Of a stretch of 64,000 nucleotides of DNA, positions 46,564-55,894 are shown in pieces. Made by a program: the position numbers and the translations under genes. The stretch comes from Acinetobacter albensis (GTDB lineage Bacteria > Pseudomonadota > Gammaproteobacteria > Pseudomonadales > Moraxellaceae), in assembly GCF_900095025.1 (NCBI RefSeq), contig NZ_FMBK01000003.1, positions 180,840-244,839 of the forward strand, in the 5' to 3' direction. The notes below the pieces were generated by a model that was not told the origin of the DNA, ran no database searches, and worked only from the letters and a program-made list of their open reading frames with translations. The number at the start of each line of letters is the position of its first letter. The stretch's first letter is position 1.

Positions 46564-48632
46564 TGTCTAAACATACCGTTTTGTTCGAATTGGGCTGTGA
46601 AGAACTTCCACCAAAAAGCTTAAAAAAATTACGTGATGCTTTGCATACTGAAACAGTGAAAGGCTTAAAAGATGCAGGTCTTGCATTTGATTCTATCGAA
46701 GCTTATGCAGCACCTCGTCGCTTGGCATTGAAGATTGTCAATGTTAATGGTGCACAAGCAGATACACAAAAACGTTTTGACGGCCCTGCTAAACAAGCCG
46801 CTTTTGATGCTGAAGGCAATGCAACTAAGGCGCTTGAAGGCTTTATGCGTGGTCAAGGCATCACTGTAGAGCAAGTCACGACTTTCCAAGCAGGTAAAGT
46901 TGAAAAAGTCTGTTACTTAAAAGATGTGAAAGGTCAAAGCATTGATATTCTTTTACCTCAAATTTTACAAAATGCGCTGGACAATCTTCCAATTGCAAAA
47001 CGTATGCGTTCTGCGGCTAGCCGTACTGAATTCGTGCGCCCTGTGAAATGGGTCGTATTACTGAAAGACAATGATGTGATTGAAGCAACCATTCAGGACA
47101 TTCAAACAGGCAACGTAACCTTTGGTCACCGTTTCCATGCGCCTGAAGCGATTACTTTGGGTCATGCAGATGAATACTTAGCGAAGTTAAAAGCAGCTTA
47201 TGTGGTTGCCAACTTTGAAGAGCGTCAAGCAATCATTGATGGTCAAGTCAAAGCGTTGGCTGATAAAGTGAATGCGATTGCGATTGTACCTTCTGACCTT
47301 CGTGACGAAGTAACCGCACTGGTTGAATGGCCTGTGGCACTTCGTGCAAGTTTTGAAGAACGCTTTTTGGCAGTTCCTCAAGAAGCTTTGATTACGACGA
47401 TGCAAGACAACCAAAAGTACTTCTGTTTGGTCAATAGCGATAAAAAGCTTCAACCGTATTTCATTACTGTTTCAAACATTGAGTCTAAAGATCCAGCTCA
47501 AATCATTGAAGGCAATGAGAAAGTAGTTCGTCCACGTTTGTCTGATGCTGAATTCTTCTTCTTACAAGATCAAAAGCAACCGCTAGCGTCTCGTAAAGAA
47601 AAATTAGCCAACATGGTGTTCCAAGCACAATTGGGTACGCTTTGGGATAAATCGACACGTATTGCAAAACTCGCGGTAGCACTTGCACCCATTACAGGTG
47701 CAAATGCAACTGATGCTGAAAAAGCAGCACTGCTTGCAAAATGTGACTTAACCTCTGAACTTGTGGGTGAATTCCCTGAACTTCAAGGCATCGCGGGTGC
47801 GTATTACGCACGTCTTGAAGGTGAAAATGCTGAAGTCAGCAATGCTTTGGGTGAGCAATACTTGCCAAAATTTGCAGGTGATGTTTTACCAAAAACCAAA
47901 ACAGGCACAACCATTGCCCTTGCAGATCGTTTAGATACATTGACCGGTATTTTTGGGATCGGTCAAGCACCAACAGGTTCGAAAGACCCGTTTGCATTGC
48001 GTCGTTCTGCCATTGGTATTTTGCGTTTAGTGACTGAAAACGAGCTTGATGTGTCAATTGAAGAACTCATCAAACTTGCGCTGAATGCATATGGTGATGT
48101 CTTAAAAGATCACGACAAGACTTTGACAGATGCTGTTGCATTCTTAGAAGGTCGTTACCGTGCCAAATACGAAGACCAAGGCGTTGCGGTTGATGTGATT
48201 CAAGCAGTTCAAGCCTTGTCTCCAAAATCTCCACTTGATTTTGACAAGCGTGTAACTGCGGTAAATCACTTCCGTGACTTGCCTGAAGCTGCTGCACTTG
48301 CTGCTGCCAACAAACGTGTGGCTAACATTTTGACAAAAGAAGCTGCGCCTACAGGTAATGTGATTGAAGCGAACTTGGTAGAAGATGCTGAAAAAGCATT
48401 ATTCGCTGAACTGGCGAAAATCACGCCTGTGATTGAGCCATTATTTGCTGCCAAAGACTACACTGCTGCGTTGTCTGCTTTAGCTTCCCTTCGTGCGCCA
48501 GTCGATGCGTTCTTTGAAGGTGTGATGGTCATGGCAGATGATGTAGAATTGAAAGCCAACCGTTTACGTCTGCTGGTACAGCTCCGTGATTTATTTACGA
48601 AAGTGGCGGATATTTCTGTACTTCAACACTAA
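46563..48632 (+). CDS. glyS: Glycine-tRNA ligase beta subunit
   Basis: A 689-residue GlyRS beta chain, beginning [23 protein letters not shown] and carrying the tRNA-binding, HD-like and C-terminal anticodon-binding (DALR) regions. It joins GlyQ to form the tetramer that charges tRNA-Gly. Length matches the E. coli protein. Overlaps glyQ by one base with a GGAGAG ribosome binding site inside glyQ, and ends at a strong terminator. Confidence 0.96.
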   Translation: MSKHTVLFELGCEELPPKSLKKLRDALHTETVKGLKDAGLAFDSIEAYAAPRRLALKIVNVNGAQADTQKRFDGPAKQAAFDAEGNATKALEGFMRGQGITVEQVTTFQAGKVEKVCYLKDVKGQSIDILLPQILQNALDNLPIAKRMRSAASRTEFVRPVKWVVLLKDNDVIEATIQDIQTGNVTFGHRFHAPEAITLGHADEYLAKLKAAYVVANFEERQAIIDGQVKALADKVNAIAIVPSDLRDEVTALVEWPVALRASFEERFLAVPQEALITTMQDNQKYFCLVNSDKKLQPYFITVSNIESKDPAQIIEGNEKVVRPRLSDAEFFFLQDQKQPLASRKEKLANMVFQAQLGTLWDKSTRIAKLAVALAPITGANATDAEKAALLAKCDLTSELVGEFPELQGIAGAYYARLEGENAEVSNALGEQYLPKFAGDVLPKTKTGTTIALADRLDTLTGIFGIGQAPTGSKDPFALRRSAIGILRLVTENELDVSIEELIKLALNAYGDVLKDHDKTLTDAVAFLEGRYRAKYEDQGVAVDVIQAVQALSPKSPLDFDKRVTAVNHFRDLPEAAALAAANKRVANILTKEAAPTGNVIEANLVEDAEKALFAELAKITPVIEPLFAAKDYTAALSALASLRAPVDAFFEGVMVMADDVELKANRLRLLVQLRDLFTKVADISVLQH

Positions 48633-48646
48633 GTGCTGATTAATTC

Positions 48647-48676
48647 AAAAAACCCGCTCTAGAGCGGGTTTTTTAT
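48647..48676 (+). terminator. Rho-independent terminator after glyS
   Basis: Perfect palindrome AAAAAACCCGCTCT / AGAGCGGGTTTTTT followed by ATTATTTTT. Confidence 0.92.
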
Positions 48677-48842
48677 TATTTTTCCAACTAAGAAATATAA
48701 ATAATTCTCAATACTATTTGCTTAAATAAAGGTCTATAAATCAAACTATTGTCATAATTATAAGATATTATTATTTGGCAAAATTTCTAAAAAAATACTG
48801 CATATTTTTAATATATAAACCATTTTCAGGTCAAATTTTTAA

Positions 48843-49676
48843 ATGAATAAAACATTTCTAAGCTTAATCGCAAGCACTTTAATTTTAACTGGGTGTGCAG
48901 CAACAAAATCAATCCAATACCCAGCTACAGGCAGCAATACCACACTCTCTGTATCATCAGAACAAATCTCAGCAATGACTGAATCTGGCGGTGGTGATCA
49001 TTTTATTGAGGGCAGTCAAATTACTGTTGGTGATGCAAGTAATGCCCTTTCCAATCCCGCCTCAAGTATGTTTGGATTTGTTGGCGTAGGCGTAGCTACA
49101 GCAATTGATAAAAAGATGAATGGATCTGCGATTTCTAAAAGCAATTTAAAACAAGCTATTAAGTTTGATGCTTTAGTAAATACAAAAATTATTTCTGCTT
49201 TAGAAAAAAATTCAAAGGATCCTTCACTTAAAATATTGGCATTAAATCAACCTTCTGATATCAAAATTGTACCATTTGCACGACTTTCTTTTAGAGAAAA
49301 ACCTGACGTAACTGCTACTTTTGGTCTTAAAGCTGAATTTAAAAATGCTGCTGATCAGCATTCTTCTACGAAGCGTTTATATAATTACATCAGTCAAAAA
49401 AAAGCGCCCTTAGCTGAATGGGATGCGAATAATAATGCGCTTTTCTTTACCCAGACCAATGGCGCTTTTGATGCATTATCACAGGTTCTGGCTTTAGATA
49501 TCCAACATCAATTAAATTTAGAGGCTGCCAGCGAAATAAAACAGAAACAATGCAAATCAACAATTGCATGGGCTAATCTTACTTTTATTGAAGCACCTGA
49601 GAATCTATGTATCGGTGTATTAAAAAACAATAAAGGCAAAGTTTTCCAAAATATGGTTTTGGTGATTGAACAATAA
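48843..49676 (+). CDS. Putative lipoprotein of unknown family
   Basis: A 277-residue protein with a lipoprotein signal (LTGC, Cys18). The mature protein has a Gly/Ser-rich stretch with a hydrophobic segment (ASSMFGFVGVGVATAIDKKM, about residues 76-95), then a mixed alpha/beta region and a C-terminal Cys pair (QCKSTIAWANLTFIEAPENLC). I do not recognise the family. Its codon use is more AT-rich than the preceding glyS. It begins a patch of envelope genes extending to 52.3 kb. Confidence 0.75.
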   Translation: MNKTFLSLIASTLILTGCAATKSIQYPATGSNTTLSVSSEQISAMTESGGGDHFIEGSQITVGDASNALSNPASSMFGFVGVGVATAIDKKMNGSAISKSNLKQAIKFDALVNTKIISALEKNSKDPSLKILALNQPSDIKIVPFARLSFREKPDVTATFGLKAEFKNAADQHSSTKRLYNYISQKKAPLAEWDANNNALFFTQTNGAFDALSQVLALDIQHQLNLEAASEIKQKQCKSTIAWANLTFIEAPENLCIGVLKNNKGKVFQNMVLVIEQ

Positions 49677-49709
49677 TTTTTTCAATTTATAGCAATAATC
49701 ACATTACTA

Positions 49710-49742
49710 GATCATAGCCATATCAAATATATGGCTATGATC
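49710..49742. repeat. 14-bp perfect hairpin after the lipoprotein gene
   Basis: GATCATAGCCATAT / ATATGGCTATGATC with a CAAAT loop, 33 bases after the lipoprotein stop. There is no T-tract, so it may be a terminator without a tail or an mRNA-end stabiliser. Confidence 0.8.
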
Positions 49743-49756
49743 ATCTAACAAAATAA

Positions 49757-50020
49757 CATTCTATTTTCATTGTCTTAAACATCAGTCATGCACAAGCAAA
49801 TGCTGAAATAACGCGGACTGAAATTATAGTTAATGCTCCAGATACAGTTGTTGCCAACTACAATTGTGAAGGTCGTAATGTCACGATCCCTGCACCTCAT
49901 ATCCATATTACACTGAAAGGAAACTGTCCTGTTCAGGATGTAATTGGAACAGATACTACTGTGTATGTGGAAGCTGTCCATAAAATTAGAATTTATGATC
50001 CAAATGCCAAAGTCTATTAA
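49757..50020 (+). pseudogene. Start-less DUF3060-like exported protein remnant
   Basis: An open frame of 87 codons after a TAA at 49754. It reads IFIVLNISHAQA (a signal-peptide end with an AxA-like cleavage site), then a short beta-rich domain (TVVANYNCEGRNVTIPAPH, HITLKGNCPVQDVIGTDTTV) that resembles DUF3060 secreted proteins, and a stop at 50018. No ATG, GTG or TTG can serve as a start: the only possibilities before the domain are ATT codons. The domain ends earlier than usual. This looks like a gene that lost its start, or one using a rare ATT start. The flanking bases to 50288 show nothing else. Confidence 0.55.
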
Positions 50021-50288
50021 AAACGAAGCTTACATCCGAGCCGCTTTATATAAGTCAAAATCTATGATCAAAGTAGCGCAGCCTATCAAATCCTTAAATT
50101 TTAAATTACTGCCTATAAATCTTTTACTATGTGAAAATCTGATCTTTATAAGCGATCTAATCTCTATACTTTAATTTTTATGCCCATTGATTTGGCTTAT
50201 TAATTGTTTTATTGAACTAGAAAAACTATAGGTATTTTTCCACTAATTTCATATACTCAACTTACAACACTCAACAAGAAAGAATCTT

Positions 50289-50678
50289 ATGAAACTTAAA
50301 ATGCTTACTTTGACTGCTCTTGCGGGTATTGCCCTTACAGCGTGTACATCTGCGCCTAAAATTCCACAGCTTGCAACAGGGGTCTTGCAAGAAGTCCAAA
50401 ATTTGGAAGTCTATCCTGAAACCACCAACAACAAAGCTAAACTCACCAAATTTACAGATAAATGTGTGATCGAATTTACAGGCAATTTGGCAACAGGAAA
50501 GTCAGTTGAACAATGGTCATTTAAAGGCTTAACCCTTATTTCGGGTGGTTCTGCAACATTTGCTCAGGATGGTTCAAGTACAGCAGCCAATTTTGACTTA
50601 CATGCAGCAGAAGTACAAAAAAACTTTTTGATCCTCCGTAATCACTTCCATAAAGATGCTTTAGCACAATGTAACTGA
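50289..50678 (+). CDS. Small putative lipoprotein
   Basis: A 129-residue protein with a lipoprotein signal (LTAC, Cys19). The mature part (KIPQLATGVLQEVQNLEVYP..., DKCVIEFTGNLATGKSVEQWSFKGLTLISGGSATF) is beta-rich, with one Cys in the middle and one near the C-terminus (AQCN) that could pair. Family not recognised. AAGAAAGAATC precedes the ATG. Near other lipoproteins but with its own spacing and probable terminator. Confidence 0.72.
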   Translation: MKLKMLTLTALAGIALTACTSAPKIPQLATGVLQEVQNLEVYPETTNNKAKLTKFTDKCVIEFTGNLATGKSVEQWSFKGLTLISGGSATFAQDGSSTAANFDLHAAEVQKNFLILRNHFHKDALAQCN

Positions 50679-50688
50679 TGTATTTACG

Positions 50689-50725
50689 AATCACTGATTC
50701 ATTTTTGATTGAGTGATTCAATTTT
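50689..50725 (+). terminator. Weak terminator after the small lipoprotein gene
   Basis: 7-bp stem AATCACT / AGTGATT with a 16-base loop, then CAATTTTCC. Confidence 0.45.
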
Positions 50726-51019
50726 CCCCTGCCTTAATCTTCAGCTGAATCTGTTTTTATACTCATTAGGATTCTTCTCTAAAATATGAATTGTATATTT
50801 TTAAAAATAAGAAATTAATAAAAACCTTAATATTCAATATATTAAATAAATTAAAATGATTAGTTCTCTGCACATTTCTTGCCGAAGTGTTAATGCGCTG
50901 TTGCATAAACGTGTGAGTTTAATCTCAGGCTCATGATTTTTTCCTAAAACACATTATGATGATTTCCTCTGATCACTCGGTGCATAGTCGAGCTGAGTTC
51001 TATAGGATAAATTCAAAAA
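50726..51019. other. 294-base intergenic region with no gene seen
   Basis: AT-rich, no ORF with coding character. It holds GCTGTTGCATAAAC (50897-50910), which recalls IS5/IS427-type ends, but no transposase or second end is present. TATAGGATAA before 51020 supplies the ribosome binding site of the next gene. Confidence 0.5.
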
Positions 51020-51526
51020 ATGAAAATGCTTAAAATCACTCTAATTACCACGGCACTTTTAGCCACTAGCCCTCTATTTGCGAACACCTCGGTCAACGCA
51101 ACAGCAGATATTAAAACTGAGCAACCTAGTATTTTGCATAATGTGACGCAAGGGGTAAAAAATACCGCGCATAAAGCTGGACACGGCATTCAAAACACAG
51201 CTTTAAAAGTGGATCACGGTGTAGAAAAAGGGGTGGACAAAACCCGAACTGTCACTAAAAATGCATGGGAAAACACCAAAGACTTTAGTGCTGAAAAGTC
51301 TCAGGCAGTCGAAAATAAAGCAAAAAAAGTTAAAGATGCAACCGTGAAGAAAGCAGATCAAACCAAAACATATGCCAGTGAAAAATGGCAAAAAGGTAAA
51401 GATGCAGTGAGCTCTCATTCAGGCGATGCGCATGTCAATGGTAAAACCAATGTTGAGTTAAATACGCCAGCAGCAAAAGCCAATGTGGGTATTTCTACAG
51501 AAGCTGGGATTGGACACTCTAAATAA
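51020..51526 (+). CDS. Exported LEA-like Lys/Ala-rich protein, copy A
   Basis: A 168-residue protein with a cleavable signal peptide (MKMLKITLITTALLATSPLFA, about residues 1-21). The mature part, residues 40-135, is a repetitive amphipathic helix rich in Lys, Ala, Thr and Asp with an approximate 11-residue periodicity (GVKNTAHKAGHGIQNTA, GVEKGVDKTRTVTKNAWENT, KKVKDATVKKADQTKTYA), as in late-embryogenesis-abundant-type desiccation proteins. The C-terminus is Gly/Asn-rich. Periplasmic, function unproven. Paralog of the next gene. Confidence 0.75.
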   Translation: MKMLKITLITTALLATSPLFANTSVNATADIKTEQPSILHNVTQGVKNTAHKAGHGIQNTALKVDHGVEKGVDKTRTVTKNAWENTKDFSAEKSQAVENKAKKVKDATVKKADQTKTYASEKWQKGKDAVSSHSGDAHVNGKTNVELNTPAAKANVGISTEAGIGHSK

Positions 51527-51745
51527 TTTTTAATTACGATGGGGTATAGGAAAAGTTCATTTTGATGTACTTGTTCTGTACCTCATTTTTTATATTTTTA
51601 TATTATTTTTGGGTCTTTAAGCCAAACTCATCATGATTTACTGTATTGATCAGCTCAATTGCTGTCAGGCTGAATAGAAATTAAGTCGGTATTATTTGAA
51701 AATGATTATTTGAAAAAATCATTGTTTAACGGAAGAATCATCACC

Positions 51746-52252
51746 ATGAAAATGATAAAAACGCTCATGATGAGCAGCACCATTTTAGCTTCAATGTCCC
51801 TCTTGGCTCAAACTCCACCTCCTCAAACAGCAACATCTACGCCTGTATCTACACATACAACAGATGTTCCTTATGGCGACAATCCCAATATTTTTAAAGT
51901 GTTAGGCCATAAAGCTCAACAAACTGCGCAAAGTACAGCCACAAAAGTTGATCAGGCTGCGCAAAAAGGAATTGAAAAAATAAGACCAAAAGTTGCCAAT
52001 GTGTGGGAAGAAACCAAAGTATTGGGTACTGAAACAACTGCGGTTGCCAAAGAAAAATCGCAACACGCTGCGGCGACAATTAACCAAAAAGTAAATGATG
52101 CCAAAGTAGGAATTATGGGGAGTCCTGATCAGCAGCCTGCGCCAATTGTTTCACATCCTTTGAGCCAGTCTTCGACCGAGGTGACCTTTGCGCCAGAGTC
52201 AGCACCTGCGGTACAACTACCTTCTTTGCAAAATCGTAGTATGACCAATTAA
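51746..52252 (+). CDS. Exported LEA-like Lys/Ala-rich protein, copy B
   Basis: A 168-residue exported protein; the signal peptide is MKMIKTLMMSSTILASMSLLAQ, and the ATG at 51746 has GGAAGA upstream, so the TTG frame start at 51710 is not used. The core (HKAQQTAQSTATKVDQAAQKGIEKIRPKVANVWEETK...KEKSQHAAATINQKVNDAK) aligns by eye with copy A (VTQGVKNTAHKAGHG...KVDHGVEKGVDKTRTVTKNAWENTK...EKSQAVENKAKKVKDA). The C-terminal 50 residues are Pro/Ser-rich. Tandem duplication is likely. Confidence 0.75.
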   Translation: MKMIKTLMMSSTILASMSLLAQTPPPQTATSTPVSTHTTDVPYGDNPNIFKVLGHKAQQTAQSTATKVDQAAQKGIEKIRPKVANVWEETKVLGTETTAVAKEKSQHAAATINQKVNDAKVGIMGSPDQQPAPIVSHPLSQSSTEVTFAPESAPAVQLPSLQNRSMTN

Positions 52253-52305
52253 TTATTCATCTATAAATCGTGGTTTGATTATTCGCTTAAAAGCTCTAAA
52301 AGCAG

Positions 52306-53259
52306 TTAATTGACCTGACGAATCGGTTGACCTGCTTTAAAGGCAATCACATTTTCAAGCATTTGCTGAACCATACGTTGCCGTGCGTCTACACTACCCC
52401 ATGCACTATGCGGAGTAATGATCAGGTTAGGAATATCATCGGCCAAGAGTACATTGCCTGTTTTAGGTGGTTCAATCGTCAGCACATCTGTTGCAGCCCC
52501 CGCAATTTCACCTTGGCGCAAAGCGTTGGCAAGTGCAGTTTCATTCACAATTCCGCCACGCGCGCAGTTAATTAGAAATGCACTTGGCTTCATAAGATTC
52601 AAAGCTTCAGTATTGATTAAATCGCGAGTATGTTCTGTTAAGGGACAATGTAAGGTTAAAAAATCAACTTGAGGCAAAAGCTCCCTAAAGGGTACACGTT
52701 GATCATCAGCAGGACGATTTGGCAGGGAACCTATCAAAATATTCATACCGAATGCTTGTGCTAGCTGAGCCACGGCTTTGCCTAATTCTCCATAGCCTAT
52801 AATTCCCAGTGTTTTACCGCTGAGTTCAATAATGGGGAAATCCAGTAAACAAAATTGTGAAGCCTGATTCCATTGGCCTTGTTTTACTGCATGATCATAT
52901 TTTAATACAGAAGTCGCCAAAGCTAACATGAGCATCAACGTATGTTGCGCAACCGCAGATGTTCCATAACCTTGACAGTTACATACCACAACACCCTGTT
53001 CTTTGGCTTGGACCAAATCAATATTGTTCGTGCCCGTCGCGCAAATCAAGATCAGTTTTAAATTGTGACATTGCTGAAGAGTTTGAGCATCGACCATAAC
53101 TTTATTACTGATGATCACATTCGCATCTTGTACACGGTTTAAAACTTCAGATGACTGCGTACTCGGAAATAAAATAAGTTCAGTAAAAACTACTTTTAGT
53201 GCACTGATATCCAAATCATGTTGATCTAAAGATTCATAATCTAAAAATACCGCTTTCAT
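52306..53259 (-). CDS. D-2-hydroxyacid dehydrogenase (glycerate/hydroxypyruvate type)
   Basis: A 317-residue NAD(P)-dependent dehydrogenase. The Rossmann motif is LGIIGYGELGKAVAQLAQAFG (about residues 148-168). The catalytic triad is readable: Arg in NCARGGIVNE, Glu in DVLTIEPP and His in ITPHSAWGS. The sequence style fits HprA-like glycerate dehydrogenases, which interconvert glycerate and hydroxypyruvate, but phosphoglycerate or formate type cannot be excluded from motifs alone. No serine-pathway genes are adjacent. Confidence 0.87.
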   Translation of the reverse strand: MKAVFLDYESLDQHDLDISALKVVFTELILFPSTQSSEVLNRVQDANVIISNKVMVDAQTLQQCHNLKLILICATGTNNIDLVQAKEQGVVVCNCQGYGTSAVAQHTLMLMLALATSVLKYDHAVKQGQWNQASQFCLLDFPIIELSGKTLGIIGYGELGKAVAQLAQAFGMNILIGSLPNRPADDQRVPFRELLPQVDFLTLHCPLTEHTRDLINTEALNLMKPSAFLINCARGGIVNETALANALRQGEIAGAATDVLTIEPPKTGNVLLADDIPNLIITPHSAWGSVDARQRMVQQMLENVIAFKAGQPIRQVN

Positions 53260-53360
53260 TCAGCTTTTCCTGCGCTACCGTTAAAATGAGCGATTCATGA
53301 TTTTGTTTTATGCAAACGAATTTTTTGCTTTGCTCTTTTAAACTTCAATATAAAAACCCA

Positions 53361-53558
53361 CTACTTGGTGGGCTTAGTGATACATAATTGAATAGATTTT
53401 CGAACTTCAAAAAAGACATACAGACCAAGTGCCAGAACCACCCCTAATCCGCTTCCCATAATCAAATAAGTCGGATCAGGTTGATAGCGCATCATCGCAA
53501 ATAATAGGGTTAAGAAACATAATGCTAAACATAAAAACAATACAAAATCACGACTCAT
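53361..53558 (-). CDS. Small two-helix membrane protein
   Basis: A 65-residue protein with two hydrophobic helices (FVLFLCLALCFLTLLFAMM, about residues 5-23, and YLIMGSGLGVVLALGLYVFF, about 31-50) and a basic C-terminal tail. No recognised family. The hydrophobic pattern and its position, alone between two larger genes, make it a plausible real gene, but codon evidence is limited at this length. Confidence 0.55.
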   Translation of the reverse strand: MSRDFVLFLCLALCFLTLLFAMMRYQPDPTYLIMGSGLGVVLALGLYVFFEVRKSIQLCITKPTK

Positions 53559-53689
53559 CCTTCAGCGCCTTTTTCTTGTTTAATTTCTAAGAGCTACACT
53601 ACTCACCTTATATTTTCTATCTTAGCCCGATTAAAATATAAAGCAAGTGGTTAAAAATTAGACCAAAGTCGAGGTATCTGAAAACCTTT

Positions 53690-54979
53690 TTAAGTATTTA
53701 AAGGCGGTTGAAGTTGTTCCGATTGAGTCACAAATTGCGTGGTTTCAGGGCTATCTTCAATAAAATCGTGATTGCCATATTCATTGGTGCTCAAGTTTAA
53801 ATGCTTATAACTGAGCAAATAAAAATCACTGTATTTCTTTATGACAATCGGATGCATGCCCACAGTCAAAGCATCTTGTTCTTTAAATAATTTCATGACT
53901 TGACGATCGTTCATCGCGACTACATAGCGCTCATCATTCAAATTAATCTGAACCAAACCACTCCCTTTGGCAAAAATCGGAATGAGAAACTTATGATTTA
54001 AAGCGATGGCGCTGGCAGCATAGCTTTCAATTTTTTGGCTAATCACATTAAAAACTAAGCCGTGACCAAAATAATCCAAAAGTTGGCTGCGATTTTCTTG
54101 TGGCAAATTGACCTGTATGCCTAACTTTAACAGATCTTGCTGACTGACTTGCTTATTACTCAGTAAGGCTCTGAGTAAATGTTGTTTCAGTTTTGGATCA
54201 AAAAATTGATGATCTAACTGTAAATCATTGTTAATTAAAATCGAACCTAAGGCATTTTTATGTCTCGGTAATAAATTTTCGATGACTTTACGATAATAAA
54301 ACTTACTGTTCTTTTTAACTTGACGGATTTTTTGATAAAAATAAGGCGCATCAAATTCATGTAGCAAGAAATCGTTTAAAAGTTCCGAACTGGCTAAAAC
54401 AGCAATCGCATCATGCCCAGTAAAGGGTAAATTTAATGTCTGTATCTGCGGCAAAACCTGTTCTAGTTTCAAGTAATGTGCACGATCTTCCTCGCAATAC
54501 GGATCGTAAACCACAATGTATTCGCACTCAGCAGAAACATCATGCGCTTGAATCTGCATAGTGGCATTTAGTTCAGCATGGAAAAACATGTTATAGCGTA
54601 AGTCTTCAACCTGATCTGGATTAATCGAGTACTGGGGGACCAGTGCCACTACCCGATCAAGCTGCAATAGAGCCGAATATTTGATCGCTGCGTACCCGCC
54701 CATAGAACCGCCATAGCCAATACGGGTTTTAAAGGGTGCAATGAAATCTTCAATCGATGCAAACATTGCAAGGATTGAACTTTCAGGAAACCAAGATTTC
54801 TGCTTAGGCATAATCCCAATGACATTAAACTCATGTTTAGCAAGTGATTTTTCGGCATTGATTGATAACCCTTTAGCACGGGTAATTAAATCGCCAAAAG
54901 AGAAAATCAACGCATCAGATGAGCCTTTTAAAAATATGGCACGAATTTGTTCGTCTTCAAAAATAATGTGTTTTTCCAT
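53690..54979 (-). CDS. Alpha/beta hydrolase-fold protein with a long C-terminal extension
   Basis: A 429-residue protein. The N-terminal half has an alpha/beta hydrolase layout: strand IFSFGDLITRAKG, nucleophile elbow GYGGSMGGYAAIKYSALL (Ser in GxSxGG, about residue 93), acidic candidate in VVYDPYCEEDRAH and the catalytic His in LPFTGHDAIAVLA (about residue 185). The C-terminal 200 residues, rich in Leu, Gln and Lys (KFYYRKVIENLLPRHKNALGS...), match nothing I know. The ATG at 54979 is used; a GTG two codons earlier is possible. Substrate unknown. Confidence 0.7.
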   Translation of the reverse strand: MEKHIIFEDEQIRAIFLKGSSDALIFSFGDLITRAKGLSINAEKSLAKHEFNVIGIMPKQKSWFPESSILAMFASIEDFIAPFKTRIGYGGSMGGYAAIKYSALLQLDRVVALVPQYSINPDQVEDLRYNMFFHAELNATMQIQAHDVSAECEYIVVYDPYCEEDRAHYLKLEQVLPQIQTLNLPFTGHDAIAVLASSELLNDFLLHEFDAPYFYQKIRQVKKNSKFYYRKVIENLLPRHKNALGSILINNDLQLDHQFFDPKLKQHLLRALLSNKQVSQQDLLKLGIQVNLPQENRSQLLDYFGHGLVFNVISQKIESYAASAIALNHKFLIPIFAKGSGLVQINLNDERYVVAMNDRQVMKLFKEQDALTVGMHPIVIKKYSDFYLLSYKHLNLSTNEYGNHDFIEDSPETTQFVTQSEQLQPPLNT

Positions 54980-55101
54980 TTCCACACCGAAGCAAATCGG
55001 CCCTTGTTTTGTGTATCAATAAAACAAATAGACAGCTTGCCTATTTACGAAAAACGATTATGTTATTTTATAGATGCTCAGCAGATTAAAAAGCGCAAAA
55101 T

Positions 55102-55884
55102 ATGACACAATCACTCCATCCTACTGCTCAAAAAGGCTTCAGTTCTGCTGCAGAACTTTATCAACAGAGCCGTCCGAGTTATCCACAAGAGCTGGTCGGC
55201 TGGCTAAAAAATCAGCTTCATCTCAATCCAACATCGCAGGTGATTGATCTTGGTGCGGGTACTGGCAAATTTTTAGCCTATCTCCAACAAGTAACGCCGC
55301 ATATTACTGCGATTGAACCTATTGCAGAAATGTTAGCTCAATTAAAAATAAGCTATCCACACATCGAAACGCGACAAGCCTGTAGCAATGATTTACCCGT
55401 AACAGCAAACAGTATCGATGCAGTTGTTTGTGCTCAATCATTTCATTGGTTTGCCAATTTTGAAACATTACAACAAATTCATCAAGTCTTAAAACCTGAG
55501 GGGCATTTGGCACTAATCTGGAATCAACGCGATATACAAGTTGATTGGGTCAAAGCCCTTGCAGATCTGTTACAACCTTTGGAGAGTAACACACCACGTT
55601 ATCATAGTGGTCAGTGGCAAGTGGTGTTTGAGCATCAATCGTTATTTCAATGGGTAAATGTGCACACATTTACCCAGCATCATGTCGGTACGGTAGAAAA
55701 TGTGGTGTCTAAGCGATTGCTTTCCACCAGTTTTATTGCTGCCATGCCAGAACAACAACAGCAACATTTAAAACAGCAATTTGAACACATTGTTTTACAG
55801 TACACAGGACGGCATCCACAAGATGAAATTATTTTCCCTTATGTGACTTATGCCTATAATTTTAAAAAAATTGACCCGAAATGA
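55102..55884 (+). CDS. Class I SAM-dependent methyltransferase
   Basis: A 260-residue methyltransferase with motif I VIDLGAGTGKFLAYL (residues 47-61), acidic post-I ITAIEPIAEML, and AVVCAQSFHWF as motif IV/post-II. The pattern FSSAAELYQQSRPSYPQELVGWL at the N-terminus is common to the YafE/UbiE-like group of small-molecule methyltransferases. Substrate unknown. Its stop is followed 10 bases later by the ATG of the lipoprotein gene, with an AAGGA ribosome binding site between them, so the two are probably co-transcribed. Confidence 0.87.
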   Translation: MTQSLHPTAQKGFSSAAELYQQSRPSYPQELVGWLKNQLHLNPTSQVIDLGAGTGKFLAYLQQVTPHITAIEPIAEMLAQLKISYPHIETRQACSNDLPVTANSIDAVVCAQSFHWFANFETLQQIHQVLKPEGHLALIWNQRDIQVDWVKALADLLQPLESNTPRYHSGQWQVVFEHQSLFQWVNVHTFTQHHVGTVENVVSKRLLSTSFIAAMPEQQQQHLKQQFEHIVLQYTGRHPQDEIIFPYVTYAYNFKKIDPK

Positions 55885-55894
55885 AGGATTTATC

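Noticed and set aside
49944..50174. 76-codon plus-strand ORF after the start-less remnant
   Set aside because: It is in another frame from the DUF3060-like remnant, lacks a ribosome binding site and has no domain pattern.
50894..50910. GCTGTTGCATAAAC, like an insertion-sequence end
   Set aside because: No transposase fragment, second inverted end or target-site duplication is present nearby; a short chance match or old scar cannot be distinguished.
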